Positions 8,802-18,774 of a stretch of 64,000 bases of DNA are shown here, in pieces. This DNA is from Sphingobacteriia bacterium (lineage in GTDB: Bacteria; Bacteroidota; Bacteroidia; Chitinophagales; Chitinophagaceae): contig JAFKLS010000018.1 of the NCBI GenBank assembly GCA_017304675.1, positions 620,001-684,000 on the forward strand, read 5' to 3'. The position numbers and the translations under genes are program-made. The notes under the pieces were generated by a model. It searched no databases. It was not told where the DNA came from and worked only from the letters and a program-made list of their open reading frames with translations. Positions within the stretch are counted from its first letter, which is position 1; each line of letters begins with the position of its first letter.

Positions 8802-11800
8802 CTATTGAAATGAAACGTTTAAACCAATAATGAACGACCTGCTTTTTGGATAGGCCGAATAATCCAATCCCGGGGTTGTGCCGCTGTTAGAACGAACGTT
8901 AACTTCAGGATCGTAACCCGAGTAACTTGTAAACACCGCCAGGTTGTTTACTGTACCATATACCCGCAATTTATTGATATGCATATTGGTTAAGGTTTTA
9001 TTGCGAATTGAATAGCCTAAAGAAACATTGTTAATTCTTAAGAAAGAACCATCTTCTATAGCCCATGAATGCAAGTAAAATGCACCTGTGCTGGTTAATG
9101 GTCTCCATATTTTGGCATTGGCATTCAATGCGGTTAGGGCATTTGGGTCTGTTACCACCTGGCCTGTTCCGTCAATTGTTTTCCACCTGTCTTTCATAAT
9201 GGCCAGTAAATTAGAGTTAGGGGTATAGCCATTTGTAAATTCTATTTTATTAGCATTGTAAATGCTGTTTCCGTAAACAAAATTTACAAAAATGCTAGCA
9301 TCAAAATTTCCAAGAATAAATTGTTGATTTAAGCCGCCAACAAATTTCGGATTAGCATCTCCAATAATGGTTCTATCGTTATCAATATCTACTTTTCCGT
9401 CTCCATTCAAATCTTTCAATTTTAATGTACCGGGTTGTGGAGGGCCTGTTACAGTAGAACTGTTAACAACGTTAGATTTTAGGGTATAGGTTTTTGAAGC
9501 TGCATTGTAATCAAAATCCTCTACCTTATAAAAACCATCTGTTATCCAGCCCCACATAGCACCTACAGGCTGGCCAATCTTTACAATATAATCTGCCGGT
9601 TGCCCTGAAACGCCAGACCAGCCTTGCTGGAAATAAGAATTTTGGCCTTTTGCCAATCCTTCTACCCTGTTTTTATTAAAGGAAATATTGAAATTGGCAT
9701 TCCAACTGAAATTTTTCTTTTGAACAATGCCTGCATTCAACTGAAATTCCCATCCTTTATTTGAAGTTGATCCTATATTCTGATATTGGGATGTGTACCC
9801 ATAAGTTGGTGCAATCGGTGTATTTAACAGCAGGTTGGTGGTTGTATTGCTATAATAGTCTACAGCTAATGTAAGCCTGCTTTTCAATATAGTGATATCT
9901 AAGCCCACATTCCTGTTAACCGTAGTTTCCCATTGCAGGTTGGGGTTAATTAATCCTGCAGAAGTATAACCATAAACCAATTGCCCGTTCAGTCCATAAT
10001 AGCTTTGGTTATTAAGGAAGGTGTTTATATACAAATAATCTGGAATTCTGTTATTACCCACTTCTCCATAACCCAAGCGCAACTTCATATCGTTAATGAA
10101 GCCGAACTTATCCATGAATTTCTCTTTTGAAATCCTCCATGCAAAAGAAGCAGAAGGGAAATATCCCCAACGAAGGTTAGATGCAAATTTTGATGAAGCA
10201 TCTGCCCGCAGATTGGCTGAGAACAAATATTTCTTTTTATAAGCATAGTTTACCCTGCCAAAGAAAGAAAGGGATGTGAATTCTATCTTAGTATACTTAG
10301 GATACCCTGCAAAAATATTGGCCGTATTCTGTGTTTCAAAAGCTTTATCGGGGCTGGTCCATGTAGCATAGTCTCTAAAAACATTTTTAGAAGAATCTGC
10401 ATTTAGCTTATAAGTCTCTTCTCCCACTACAATACTGATATCGTGTTTTTTCTTATATCCGTTCAGGGCATAAGTAAACACGTTAGAGTTGGTAAGTGTT
10501 TTTACTACGAATGTATCATTCTCTGCAATAGGCTTCTGCCCTCCTTTTTGGATAGAATAAGGTGTTATTGAATCACTGAATTGCCTATCGTTTACGTTAT
10601 TGTAATCTATTCCCAATGTTGTTCTAAAAGAAAAGTTTTTAGCAATCTGGTAATTCACATACGCTGTCATGTTCATTGCATTGGTTGTTTTTTTCCGATA
10701 TTCAGAGTTAGACAACTGAATGGGGTTAACCAATATCAATCCGTTACCTATGGAAGGGTCAATCAATGCGGGGTCTATTTGGCTTTCATCTAAACCAGGG
10801 GAAAGGAATGGCCTGTATTTAACAATATTTCTCAACCTGTTGTAAGAAGAACTTTTGTCATCTGAAGTGCCGGCGCCATAAACTGTTTGGTCTACTACCC
10901 TAACACTGAATCCCATTTTTAGTTTAGCATTCGCATTATGATCCAGTTTAAAAGAGACCAGGTTTCTTCTATAGGCTGAATTAAGAGCGATTGCCTTATC
11001 ATCGTTATGCGTATAACTGAAGTTAAAAGTAGTTTTTTTGTTACCTCCATTAAACCCTACGTTATACATTTGAGAAAACCCTCTGTTACCCAATACTGCT
11101 TTTTGCCAGTCCTGATAAGGAACATTTTTATAAGCATTTAAAGTATCCCATGTAGTGCCATAACGTTTGGCAAAAGTTGCACTATCGGTAGATCCTGCAC
11201 CGTAACCATAACCACCGGAGCTTGGCCTTGTTCTTTCATACTCCCACATTACAAAATCGTACGGGTTCATTACAGCCAGCTCTTTAGGCAATTGCTTCCA
11301 CCCCAAAAAGCTATTGAATACAACATTCAGTTTTCCTGTTTTACCCGATTTGGTGGTAATAATTACTACTCCATTGGCACCACGTGCACCATAAATAGCA
11401 GTAGCGGCGGCATCTTTTAACACATCAATACTTTGAATATCCTGTGGAGATAAAAGGTTTAATGCATTTTCTACCTGTACCCCATCAACTATGTACAAAG
11501 GAGAATTATCCTGGCTAACAGAACCCCCGCCTCTTACACGGATCCTGATATTGGCATCCGGGGAACCTTCTGCTGTAGTAATTTGTACACCGGCAAGCCT
11601 TCCGGCTAAAGCTTCAGCTGCAGAGTTAACGGGTATATCTTTTAGGTCTTTGGCTGTTACAGAAGAAACAGAAGCCAATACATCTTTTTTCTTAACAGTT
11701 TGGTAACCGATCACTACCACATCATCTATTTGTTCAACGCTTCTTACCAGTTTTATATTTACGGCGTTACCTCCATCGGCAGTAACGGTTTGTGCGGTAA

Positions 11801-12035
11801 ACCCGGTAGAGCTAATCATCAGCTCTACTTTTCCTACAGCAGATGTTTTGATAGAAAAAGCGCCGGAAGCATCTGTTTGAGCGCCAATTTTTGTGCCTTT
11901 AATTAAGATCGTTACCCCTTGCAGCGGAGCACCGGTTTCGTCTGTAATTTTTCCTTTAATGGTTTGAGTTGTTTGTGCTAATAATGCAAATACGTTCATC
12001 ATCATTAACAACAAGAGCAGGAGCTTTTGTTTCAT
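8802..12035 (-). CDS. SusC/RagA-family TonB-dependent outer-membrane transporter
   Basis: 1077 residues. A signal peptide (ending LLA-Q) is followed by a carboxypeptidase-like regulatory domain (TIKGKITDETGAPLQGVTI), a region with VVVIGYQTVKKKDV, and the plug with PLYIVDGV and KDAAATAIYGARGANGVVII, all typical of SusC. The remainder is the beta-barrel ending in an aromatic residue next to the C-terminus (GLNVSFQ). It imports oligosaccharides with energy from TonB. No N-terminal signalling extension is present, so control is likely by the LacI-type protein and not by an anti-sigma factor. Confidence 0.96.
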   Translation of the reverse strand: MKQKLLLLLLMMMNVFALLAQTTQTIKGKITDETGAPLQGVTILIKGTKIGAQTDASGAFSIKTSAVGKVELMISSTGFTAQTVTADGGNAVNIKLVRSVEQIDDVVVIGYQTVKKKDVLASVSSVTAKDLKDIPVNSAAEALAGRLAGVQITTAEGSPDANIRIRVRGGGSVSQDNSPLYIVDGVQVENALNLLSPQDIQSIDVLKDAAATAIYGARGANGVVIITTKSGKTGKLNVVFNSFLGWKQLPKELAVMNPYDFVMWEYERTRPSSGGYGYGAGSTDSATFAKRYGTTWDTLNAYKNVPYQDWQKAVLGNRGFSQMYNVGFNGGNKKTTFNFSYTHNDDKAIALNSAYRRNLVSFKLDHNANAKLKMGFSVRVVDQTVYGAGTSDDKSSSYNRLRNIVKYRPFLSPGLDESQIDPALIDPSIGNGLILVNPIQLSNSEYRKKTTNAMNMTAYVNYQIAKNFSFRTTLGIDYNNVNDRQFSDSITPYSIQKGGQKPIAENDTFVVKTLTNSNVFTYALNGYKKKHDISIVVGEETYKLNADSSKNVFRDYATWTSPDKAFETQNTANIFAGYPKYTKIEFTSLSFFGRVNYAYKKKYLFSANLRADASSKFASNLRWGYFPSASFAWRISKEKFMDKFGFINDMKLRLGYGEVGNNRIPDYLYINTFLNNQSYYGLNGQLVYGYTSAGLINPNLQWETTVNRNVGLDITILKSRLTLAVDYYSNTTTNLLLNTPIAPTYGYTSQYQNIGSTSNKGWEFQLNAGIVQKKNFSWNANFNISFNKNRVEGLAKGQNSYFQQGWSGVSGQPADYIVKIGQPVGAMWGWITDGFYKVEDFDYNAASKTYTLKSNVVNSSTVTGPPQPGTLKLKDLNGDGKVDIDNDRTIIGDANPKFVGGLNQQFILGNFDASIFVNFVYGNSIYNANKIEFTNGYTPNSNLLAIMKDRWKTIDGTGQVVTDPNALTALNANAKIWRPLTSTGAFYLHSWAIEDGSFLRINNVSLGYSIRNKTLTNMHINKLRVYGTVNNLAVFTSYSGYDPEVNVRSNSGTTPGLDYSAYPKSRSFIIGLNVSFQ

Positions 12036-12254
12036 ACAGCAAGCGTTTTGTTTTTAAACTGCGTAAAAGAAGCAGTTTTATTTATTTCAATCTGGCCACA
12101 AACTACTCAAGTTTATTGCATATGCTGAGAAGCAGCAAACGATTTATTTACGCAATCGTTGCCGATAACGTGTTCGTTTTTGAAATTCACTTATTACCAG
12201 GTACCCACTTCATTGTTTGATGCTTGTGGCGTTTTATGTAATTTTAAATTCCGT
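12036..12254. promoter_or_regulatory. Divergent intergenic region susC / lacI-type gene
   Basis: 219 bp between the two divergent starts. It contains the strong operator-like site at 12143-12171 and an AT-rich stretch on each side. On the minus strand GAGTAGTTTG around 12101-12110 is only a partial match to the Bacteroidota -7 element. Promoter positions are therefore not fixed by sequence alone. Confidence 0.5.
12143..12171. promoter_or_regulatory. Putative LacI-family operator between susC and its regulator
   Basis: Begins TTTATTTACGCAA and ends CGATAACGT, matching the site at 5104-5132 in 25 of 29 positions. The 22-bp core (12150-12171) has a palindromic pattern ACG-N2-ATCG-N4-CGAT-N2-CGT with 14 of 22 symmetrical positions. 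It lies 84 bp upstream of the regulator ATG and 108 bp upstream of susC, so one site could serve both promoters. Confidence 0.78.
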
Positions 12255-13292
12255 ATGAAATTTGAAGCCACCACCATAAAAGATATAGCCAAAGCATTAG
12301 GATTATCAACTTCTACCGTTTCGCGAGCATTAAGAGACAGTTACGAGATTAGTGAAGAAACAAAAAAGCTTGTATTGGAATGTGCCGAAAAGCTTAACTA
12401 CAGGCCCAACCCGATTGCTTTAAGCTTAAAAGAAAGAAGGAGCCGATCTATAGGTGTGGTAGTTTGCGAAATAGCCAATAACTTTTTCTCACAGATTATT
12501 AATGGTATAGAATCGGTTGCATATGAACGAGGCTATAATGTGATTATTGCACAAAGCCATGAATCTTACGAAAGAGAAATCATGGACCTTCAGTTTCTTG
12601 CCTCCCGTTCTGTAGACGGGTTGCTTATTTCTGTTTCTACAGAAACCAACGACACGGCTCATTTAAAATCTTTGCATGATAGGGGGCTACCCATTGTTTT
12701 CTTCGATAGGATATTAGAAGGATTGGAAACACATTCTGTAGGTGTTGATAATTTTAAAGGCGCATACGAAGCCACCGAACACTTAATAAAAAGCGGGTAT
12801 AAACGCATTGCATGTTTAACCAACTCTGAATACTTGTCTATCTCTAATGAAAGACTTACCGGTTATAAAGAGGCCTTATTGAGTTATAAAATGAACGTAA
12901 AGGAAAATTACATACAACATTGCTTCTACGGCGGGATGATTTTTTCTGAAGTAGAAGAAGCCGTTAACAAGCTCTTTACACAAAAGCAAAAGCCAGATGC
13001 TATTTTTACCACCAGCGATAAATTAACTACCGGATGTTTAAAAACATTGCACAGAAGAGGTTTAAAAGTTCCGGCAGATATTGCACTGGTAGGCTTTTCT
13101 AATTCTGATATTGCGGAATTGTTACACCCTGCACTTACCGTTGTACGCCAACCGGCATACGAAATGGGCAGGGCTGCTACAGAGTTATTATTACAACAAA
13201 TAGAAAGCAAGCGGCCCATTAAACAATTTGAGAAAAGAGTATTATTGCCGGAGCTCACCATCAGGCATTCCTCCACTCCAAAAATCAGTTGA
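12255..13292 (+). CDS. LacI-family transcriptional regulator of the pectin locus
   Basis: About 345 residues from ATG 12255. A longer frame from 12159 would run through the operator, and the HTH motif TIKDIAKALGLSTSTVSRAL begins six residues after the chosen ATG, so the short start is preferred. The DNA-binding headpiece is followed by RSIGVVVCEI and a periplasmic-binding-protein-like sensor domain ending LLPELTIRHSS. Such proteins repress until a sugar signal binds. The ligand is probably a pectin breakdown product such as galacturonate or an unsaturated derivative, by position next to the pectin locus. It is divergent from susC with an operator between them. Confidence 0.93.
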   Translation: MKFEATTIKDIAKALGLSTSTVSRALRDSYEISEETKKLVLECAEKLNYRPNPIALSLKERRSRSIGVVVCEIANNFFSQIINGIESVAYERGYNVIIAQSHESYEREIMDLQFLASRSVDGLLISVSTETNDTAHLKSLHDRGLPIVFFDRILEGLETHSVGVDNFKGAYEATEHLIKSGYKRIACLTNSEYLSISNERLTGYKEALLSYKMNVKENYIQHCFYGGMIFSEVEEAVNKLFTQKQKPDAIFTTSDKLTTGCLKTLHRRGLKVPADIALVGFSNSDIAELLHPALTVVRQPAYEMGRAATELLLQQIESKRPIKQFEKRVLLPELTIRHSSTPKIS

Positions 13293-13347
13293 TCATATTT
13301 TACTTGCAGTTAACGCTTTGTTGGTTATTTTTCAGCAAATTTTTTTT

Positions 13348-14145
13348 ATGATTCAAAATCATGAGATAGACTACCGCATTTTCGGAGAAGAAATGCAATA
13401 TGTAGAAATAGAGTTAGACCCCAATGAAACAGCAATAGCAGAACCAGGCGCTTTTATGATGATGGAAGATGGCATTGCCATGGAAACAATGTTTGGCGAT
13501 GGCAGCCAGCAGCAAGGCAGTGGCCTGCTTGGCAAACTTTTAAATGCCGGAAAAAGAGTATTGGTGGGCGAAAATTTATTTATGACGGCCTTTACCAATA
13601 TAGGCTCCGGGAAAAAGCATGTTAGTTTTGCTTCTCCCTACCCCGGTAAAATTATCCCTCTTAATCTGCAAGAGCTAGGCAATAGGATTATTTGTCAGAA
13701 AGATGCCTTTTTATGTGCTGCCAAAGGAGTGAGTATTGGAATAGAATTTCAAAGAAAACTGGGCACAGGTTTATTTGGCGGGGAAGGGTTTATTATGGAA
13801 AAACTGGAAGGAGATGGCATGGCTTTTATGCATGCCAGCGGTTATGTGCAGCAGAAGCAATTGCAACCCGGTGAAATTTTAAAGATTGACACGGGTTGCA
13901 TAGTAGGCTTTACTGCCGGAGTAGATTACGATATACAGTTTGTAGGAGGCATAAAAAATACTTTGTTCGGCGGAGAAGGTGTATTCTTTGCCACACTGCG
14001 GGGCCCCGGAGTAGTATGGATTCAGAGTTTACCCGTTAGCCGCCTTGCCGGAAGAATTTTGCGCTATGCTACGGTAAGTAAAAGAGAGGAAGGAAGCGTA
14101 TTGGGAGGATTAGGCAGCTGGATTGATGGAGATAACCAATGGTAA
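13348..14145 (+). CDS. AIM24/TIGR00266-family protein
   Basis: About 265 residues from ATG 13348 (MIQNHEIDYRIFG). The pattern of AIM24-family proteins is clear: EIELDPNETAIAEPGAFMMM, then glycine-rich beta repeats (GGEGFIMEKLEGDGMAFMHASG, broken here only in wording) and a late GGIKNTLFGGEGVFFATL segment. The family forms a beta-roll and has no firmly known role in bacteria. It is cytosolic in appearance with no signal peptide. It follows the LacI-type gene by 55 bp and ends at a strong terminator, so it may be a separate transcript or read through from the regulator. Confidence 0.85.
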   Translation: MIQNHEIDYRIFGEEMQYVEIELDPNETAIAEPGAFMMMEDGIAMETMFGDGSQQQGSGLLGKLLNAGKRVLVGENLFMTAFTNIGSGKKHVSFASPYPGKIIPLNLQELGNRIICQKDAFLCAAKGVSIGIEFQRKLGTGLFGGEGFIMEKLEGDGMAFMHASGYVQQKQLQPGEILKIDTGCIVGFTAGVDYDIQFVGGIKNTLFGGEGVFFATLRGPGVVWIQSLPVSRLAGRILRYATVSKREEGSVLGGLGSWIDGDNQW

Positions 14146-14192
14146 CCGACCAATACAAATAAACTATTTTGCAATCTTATTTCTCTATTCAG

Positions 14193-14214
14193 CAAGCCCG
14201 GTGTTCCGGGCTTG
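14193..14214 (+). terminator. Intrinsic terminator after the AIM24-family gene
   Basis: A perfect 9-bp stem (CAAGCCCGG / CCGGGCTTG) with a TGTT loop is followed by TTTTTATTTATT. It lies 48 bp downstream of the stop codon at 14145. Confidence 0.85.
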
Positions 14215-14425
14215 TTTTTATTTATTACCTCTACAGCATTTTTAACAGTAAATAAATGTGTGCTTACACCCCGGCCAAAAAATGTATATGTTTTGTTTGG
14301 CATGTACTTTTCTTTAAAGCGATACTTTATACAAATAAGAAAAAATATTTCTCTTTTTCCAACCTTTTACAGCCTGCCTACTCTTTAAGTAAAGTTTTAA
14401 AGAACTGTCAATAACAAATTTGTTT

Positions 14426-17239
14426 ATGAGAAAACTATACAGCATTATAATCCTGCTATCTATTTATTCCTTTGCAAAAAGTCAAACAGGCAGTGTTGCC
14501 GGGCAAATAAGAGACAGTTCAAATAAAAAAATTTTGCCACTGGCAACCGCAACGGTATTCAAAACAAAAGACACCAGTATCGTTACTTACAGGCTTAGCG
14601 GGCCCGATGGGGAATTTAAAATACCCAATCTTCCTTTAGATATTCCATTAAGACTAATTATTACTTATTCAGGATACAATGCATTGCGTACAGATTTTAC
14701 ATTATCTGCCAATCATCCCACAAAAAGAATAGATTCTGCAATGTTATCTCCTACATCAAAACAGTTAGATGAAGTTATTGTGATTGCAGAGAGGCCTCCG
14801 GTGATTATTAAGAAAGACACTATTGAATTTAATGCCACTGCTTTTAAAACATTGCCCAATGCACTTGTAGAAGATCTGTTGAAAAAATTACCGGGTGTTA
14901 TGGTAGATGCAGACGGCAACATTACTGTAAATGGCAAGCCTGTAAATAAAATATTGGTAGATGGCAAAAGTTTTTTTGGAGACGACCCCAAAATGGCTAC
15001 ACGAAATTTGCCTGCCAACCTGATAGATAAGGTACAGGTAACCGATGACAAAGAAGAATTAATGCGAAGAGGAGATGATAATATTAATGCTGTTGGCAAA
15101 GTGGTGAACATTACTTTTAAAAAGGGAGTTAAGAAAGGCTTATTTGGCAAAATATATGCCGGTGGCGGTACCAGCGGCCGGTATGAATCGGGTGGCATTA
15201 TCAACACTTTTAGAGATACCTTACAATTAAGTATTTTAGGTTACGGTAATAACCTGAATAAAGTTGCCTTTAATTACGCAGATATAGCCCAAACAGGCGG
15301 GTTTAACAGAAGCTCCGATGTTTCTGGCAGCAGGAGCACGAGCATATGGACAAATAGTAACGGGGGAAGCGGAATGGTTATTAATGGCATTAGTTTTGGC
15401 GGTATGCAAGGTAGTGGTGGTATAGCAACCAGCAAAGGTGTTGGCTTTAATTTAAATCATGCTCCTAACTTAAAAAAATCGTTCTATGCTCAATACTTCT
15501 ATGGTAATGTATTGAACGAAAAATTTACAGAAACAAGTACAGCCACTTATAATTCCGATACAGTTTTAACAAACGGAAGTACATTAAATAGCACAGCTAA
15601 TACCAACGCACATAATATTGGCATAGGTATGCGTTTAAAGCCAGATTCTGTAACAAATATTGCTTTTACTGCCAATTACACAATAGGCCTTCTTACTGAA
15701 AACATGAACACGGGTGTTGCCGTTAATAATAATAAGCTGGGTGGTTTAAGTAATGGCAATGTTTTCCAGAACAATCACAACAATTCATACAACTACCAAC
15801 ATAGTTTTCTTTTTTACAGGCTATCAAAAACAAAAAAAGACAGGCGCTTCTCTTTTGCCAACAATTTCACGGTAAACAACAAGTTCAACAGTTACCTTAC
15901 TAATTCAAACACACATTTTATTTATCCTTCTCCTTACGATAGTATATTACAGCAATTACGAAATGAAGGCCTGCCGCAAACAACAGCATTTACCTCAGTT
16001 GCTTATTCCGAGCCGATCACCAAAAAAATAATACTCAGGCTTAACAGTACGTATGAGTATTCGAAATTGAATAATTCAATCAATACTTATAACAAAGGGA
16101 TTGCCAATGAATACGATAAGCTAAATGGTTTATTAAGCAATGAATTAAACAGAGAAACCAATAAACTAAATTTTAATCCCGGTATAGAATTCAAGTTTAA
16201 AAGTTTAACCGTAACCCCTGGCCTGAGCATGTTGTGGCAAACCGCCGATAATCATTTTACCACATTATCGCTTCCTATACAACAAAACATATTCAATGTA
16301 CTGCCCCGCTTAAACATTCTATATAAGCAGGCATCTATAAGTTACAACAAGAGCATAAGCCTTCCCGCTTATACCTATTTAATGCCGGTAGCTAATAACA
16401 CCAACCCTTATTATATTGTTAACAACAACCCCAATCTGGCTCCTACAGAATCTCATAACATTAATGCCAACTTGTACTTAAACAATACAAAAAAATTATT
16501 CAATATTTCATTTAACGGTGGCTTGGTGTTCAGTAATAATACAGTAGTACAGAGTATTAATGTTGATGATAAGGGTATTCAAACAACAACCCCTGTAAAT
16601 GCCAATGGCAGTATTAATTCATGGATAAACTATAATTTGTATAAGCAATACAAATACAAAAATAATTTCAGTTTCTCATGGAATGCAGGCGCATGGCTTT
16701 CGTACAATAAAAGCAGGTTATTGTATAACGGAGATGAAAGCTGGCAGGAAATATACCAGGTTCAGCAATGGTATGGTACAAACTTTAATTTCAATGACAA
16801 GTTTGAATGGAACAACAGGTACGGACTGGGATACAATTTTTCCGCCTATACAAACAATTACTTCAAAAAACTCAACGTATCTAATTATTCCTTTTCTACA
16901 GAAATAATTATAAGATACCTGAAACATGTTATCCTGGAAAGCAAATTGGATTATTCCTATAACAGCAATATACCGGCAGGGTTTCCTAAGTCTTCTACCA
17001 TATGGAATGCGGCCATTAATTTTATGATGTTGAAAGATGACCGTGGTGTTTTTAAATTAAGTGTCTTTGATATCTTAAACAAGAACAACTACGTTTATTC
17101 TTATGTAAACAGGAACATGATTATTTCAAGTTATGGTAATGCATTAAACACATATTTCATGGCTACTTTTACATATAATATACGTGCCATTGGCGCTAAA
17201 AAGCAGAAAGTGGGAGGCGAAAAATTGTTTAATTTTTAA
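14426..17239 (+). CDS. Outer-membrane beta-barrel protein with carboxypeptidase-like domain and plug
   Basis: 937 residues from ATG 14426 (MRKLYSIIILLSIYSFAKSQ signal peptide); a TTG two codons earlier is less likely. An Ig-like regulatory domain (SVAGQIRDSSNKKILPLATA) precedes a TonB-plug-like region with LLKKLPGVMVDADG, NGKPVNKILVDGKSFFGDD and NLIDKVQV. The rest is a Tyr/Asn-rich barrel. This is the outer-membrane beta-barrel family (OMP_b-brl_3) of Bacteroidota. It lacks the SusC-specific features and has no SusD partner, so its substrate is unknown. Roles in peptide, metal or glycan handling are all possible. Confidence 0.85.
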   Translation: MRKLYSIIILLSIYSFAKSQTGSVAGQIRDSSNKKILPLATATVFKTKDTSIVTYRLSGPDGEFKIPNLPLDIPLRLIITYSGYNALRTDFTLSANHPTKRIDSAMLSPTSKQLDEVIVIAERPPVIIKKDTIEFNATAFKTLPNALVEDLLKKLPGVMVDADGNITVNGKPVNKILVDGKSFFGDDPKMATRNLPANLIDKVQVTDDKEELMRRGDDNINAVGKVVNITFKKGVKKGLFGKIYAGGGTSGRYESGGIINTFRDTLQLSILGYGNNLNKVAFNYADIAQTGGFNRSSDVSGSRSTSIWTNSNGGSGMVINGISFGGMQGSGGIATSKGVGFNLNHAPNLKKSFYAQYFYGNVLNEKFTETSTATYNSDTVLTNGSTLNSTANTNAHNIGIGMRLKPDSVTNIAFTANYTIGLLTENMNTGVAVNNNKLGGLSNGNVFQNNHNNSYNYQHSFLFYRLSKTKKDRRFSFANNFTVNNKFNSYLTNSNTHFIYPSPYDSILQQLRNEGLPQTTAFTSVAYSEPITKKIILRLNSTYEYSKLNNSINTYNKGIANEYDKLNGLLSNELNRETNKLNFNPGIEFKFKSLTVTPGLSMLWQTADNHFTTLSLPIQQNIFNVLPRLNILYKQASISYNKSISLPAYTYLMPVANNTNPYYIVNNNPNLAPTESHNINANLYLNNTKKLFNISFNGGLVFSNNTVVQSINVDDKGIQTTTPVNANGSINSWINYNLYKQYKYKNNFSFSWNAGAWLSYNKSRLLYNGDESWQEIYQVQQWYGTNFNFNDKFEWNNRYGLGYNFSAYTNNYFKKLNVSNYSFSTEIIIRYLKHVILESKLDYSYNSNIPAGFPKSSTIWNAAINFMMLKDDRGVFKLSVFDILNKNNYVYSYVNRNMIISSYGNALNTYFMATFTYNIRAIGAKKQKVGGEKLFNF

Positions 17240-17288
17240 ACACTGTCTTTTTCCCTCTCTCAATAAATAATAAACTGAATCGTCCTTT

Positions 17289-17318
17289 AAAAGCCGCCAA
17301 TTAAATTGGTGGCTTTTT
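17289..17318 (+). terminator. Terminator after the outer-membrane barrel gene
   Basis: AAAAGCCGCCAATT and ATTGGTGGCTTTTT pair over about 13 bp with one G-T wobble and a 2-nt loop. The arm ends in a T-run. It is 50 bp after the stop at 17239. Confidence 0.8.
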
Positions 17319-17433
17319 CATTAATCCCATACACAACATTAATTTATCTTAGCACTACATAAATGCTAAAGCATTTTAACATTTGGTTTTGTGTAATAAA
17401 AAACGAAACCGCATCTTCTTATAAAATATGATT

Positions 17434-18132
17434 ATGAAAAAAATTATCTTCTCTTTCATGTTAATGATCAGCTATGTATTTGCAATTGCGCAATCTAAAA
17501 ATTTTATAGATCAGCCGAATATTGAAGTAACCGGTAAATACGATACGCTGATAACACCTAACGAAATCTATTTAAAGATCATTATCTCTGAAAAAGATAA
17601 CAGAGGAAAAGTTTCTGTTGAACAACAGGAAAAAAACATGATAGAAGTTTTAAAAAAGCTGGATATCAATACAGAAAAAGACCTTTCGGTAAGTGACATG
17701 AGCAGCAATTTTAAATTTTATGTTTTAAAAAAGACAGATATCTTCACCAGTAAAGAGTACTCTTTAAAAGTTAAAGATGCAAAAATATTAAGCAGGGTTT
17801 TTGTAGCGCTTGAGGCAATAGGCATTTCTAATACCAGCATAGAAAAAGTAGCACACTCGGATTTTGATGCAATAGTGCTTGAAGCCAAAAGCAAAGCGGT
17901 TGAAAATGCAAAACAAAAGGCCTGGATACTGGTTAAGCCATTAAACCAAAGCATTGGTAACGCCATTCATATTACAGATTATGAAAACAATTATATGCCT
18001 TACAGGGCAGATGCGATGGTTTTAAAAGTAAGAGGATTAAATACTGCAAGTGAAGAAGCGGCCCCTGCCAACATAGATTTTGAAAAAATAAAGATCAGTG
18101 CTTCTGTAAATGTTACTTTTATATTGAAATAG
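17434..18132 (+). CDS. SIMPL-domain (DUF541) periplasmic protein
   Basis: 232 residues from ATG 17434 (two codons after an alternative ATG at 17428). After a signal peptide (KKIIFSFMLMISYVFAIAQ) the protein has the SIMPL layout: IEVTGKYDTLITPNEIYLKI near the start and the helical segment AKSKAVENAKQKAWILVKPL later. Members of the family are periplasmic or extracellular and their biochemical activity is not well defined. It precedes a Crp/Fnr regulator by 6 bp, so the two are probably co-transcribed. Confidence 0.8.
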   Translation: MKKIIFSFMLMISYVFAIAQSKNFIDQPNIEVTGKYDTLITPNEIYLKIIISEKDNRGKVSVEQQEKNMIEVLKKLDINTEKDLSVSDMSSNFKFYVLKKTDIFTSKEYSLKVKDAKILSRVFVALEAIGISNTSIEKVAHSDFDAIVLEAKSKAVENAKQKAWILVKPLNQSIGNAIHITDYENNYMPYRADAMVLKVRGLNTASEEAAPANIDFEKIKISASVNVTFILK

Positions 18133-18138
18133 CTTTAT

Positions 18139-18702
18139 TTGAGTACGCTTGAAAATAGAATTTTACAGATAACACCTCTACCGGAAGATGTTAAAAAAAC
18201 ATTTTTAGGTAAATGGGAAAAATGGGCCATGCCCAAAGATCAGTTTTTGGTAAAAGAAAACGAAACAGCTAATTATATTTATTATATAGAAAAAGGCATT
18301 GCACGAATTTTTTATTATAAGAATGGAAAGGAGATAACAGAATGGATAGCAATGGACAATTCTTTTTTCCTTTCCATTATCTCTTTCTTTGAACGTACAC
18401 CAAGTCGTTTACAAATTCATACCATTGAGCCCTCCGTTGTTTACGGAATCCATTACGACAATTTAATGAACCTTTGCAATGAAGAGCATTGCATTGAAAG
18501 ATGGTTAAGAAAGGCATTAACTGGCTCTTTAATCCTTTCTCAATACAGAATGGATTCTATTCAATTCGAATCTGCCCAACAACGATATGAAAAGCTTTTA
18601 GAAAACAACCCTTCCATCATACAACGTGTACCCCTTTCATATATCGCATCTTTTTTAGGCATTACACAAGAAACACTCAGCCGCATTCGCAGTAATCTCT
18701 GA
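18139..18702 (+). CDS. Crp/Fnr-family regulator (cyclic-nucleotide-binding fold)
   Basis: 187 residues, apparently starting at TTG 18139 (STLENRILQITPLPEDV), as no ATG is in place before the conserved cNMP fold. The effector domain (NYIYYIEKGIARIFYYKNGKE broken here in wording, EWIAMDNSFF) is followed by a C-terminal HTH with VPLSYIASFLGITQETLSRIR (residues about 164-184), which is the standard recognition helix of this family in Bacteroidota. The ligand is unknown; no Cys cluster for an iron-sulfur centre is present, so it is not an Fnr-type oxygen sensor. Confidence 0.85.
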   Translation: MSTLENRILQITPLPEDVKKTFLGKWEKWAMPKDQFLVKENETANYIYYIEKGIARIFYYKNGKEITEWIAMDNSFFLSIISFFERTPSRLQIHTIEPSVVYGIHYDNLMNLCNEEHCIERWLRKALTGSLILSQYRMDSIQFESAQQRYEKLLENNPSIIQRVPLSYIASFLGITQETLSRIRSNL

Positions 18703-18774
18703 TTCTTTTTTGATTATTATCAAATGGAAATTCAGTAAACACTTGCAATCTTTATAAGGCAAAAAATAGCCTGT

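Noticed and set aside
12159..12254. Upstream extension of the LacI-type gene
   Set aside because: It would begin inside the operator and adds 32 residues before a normal LacI headpiece. The ATG at 12255 is placed correctly.
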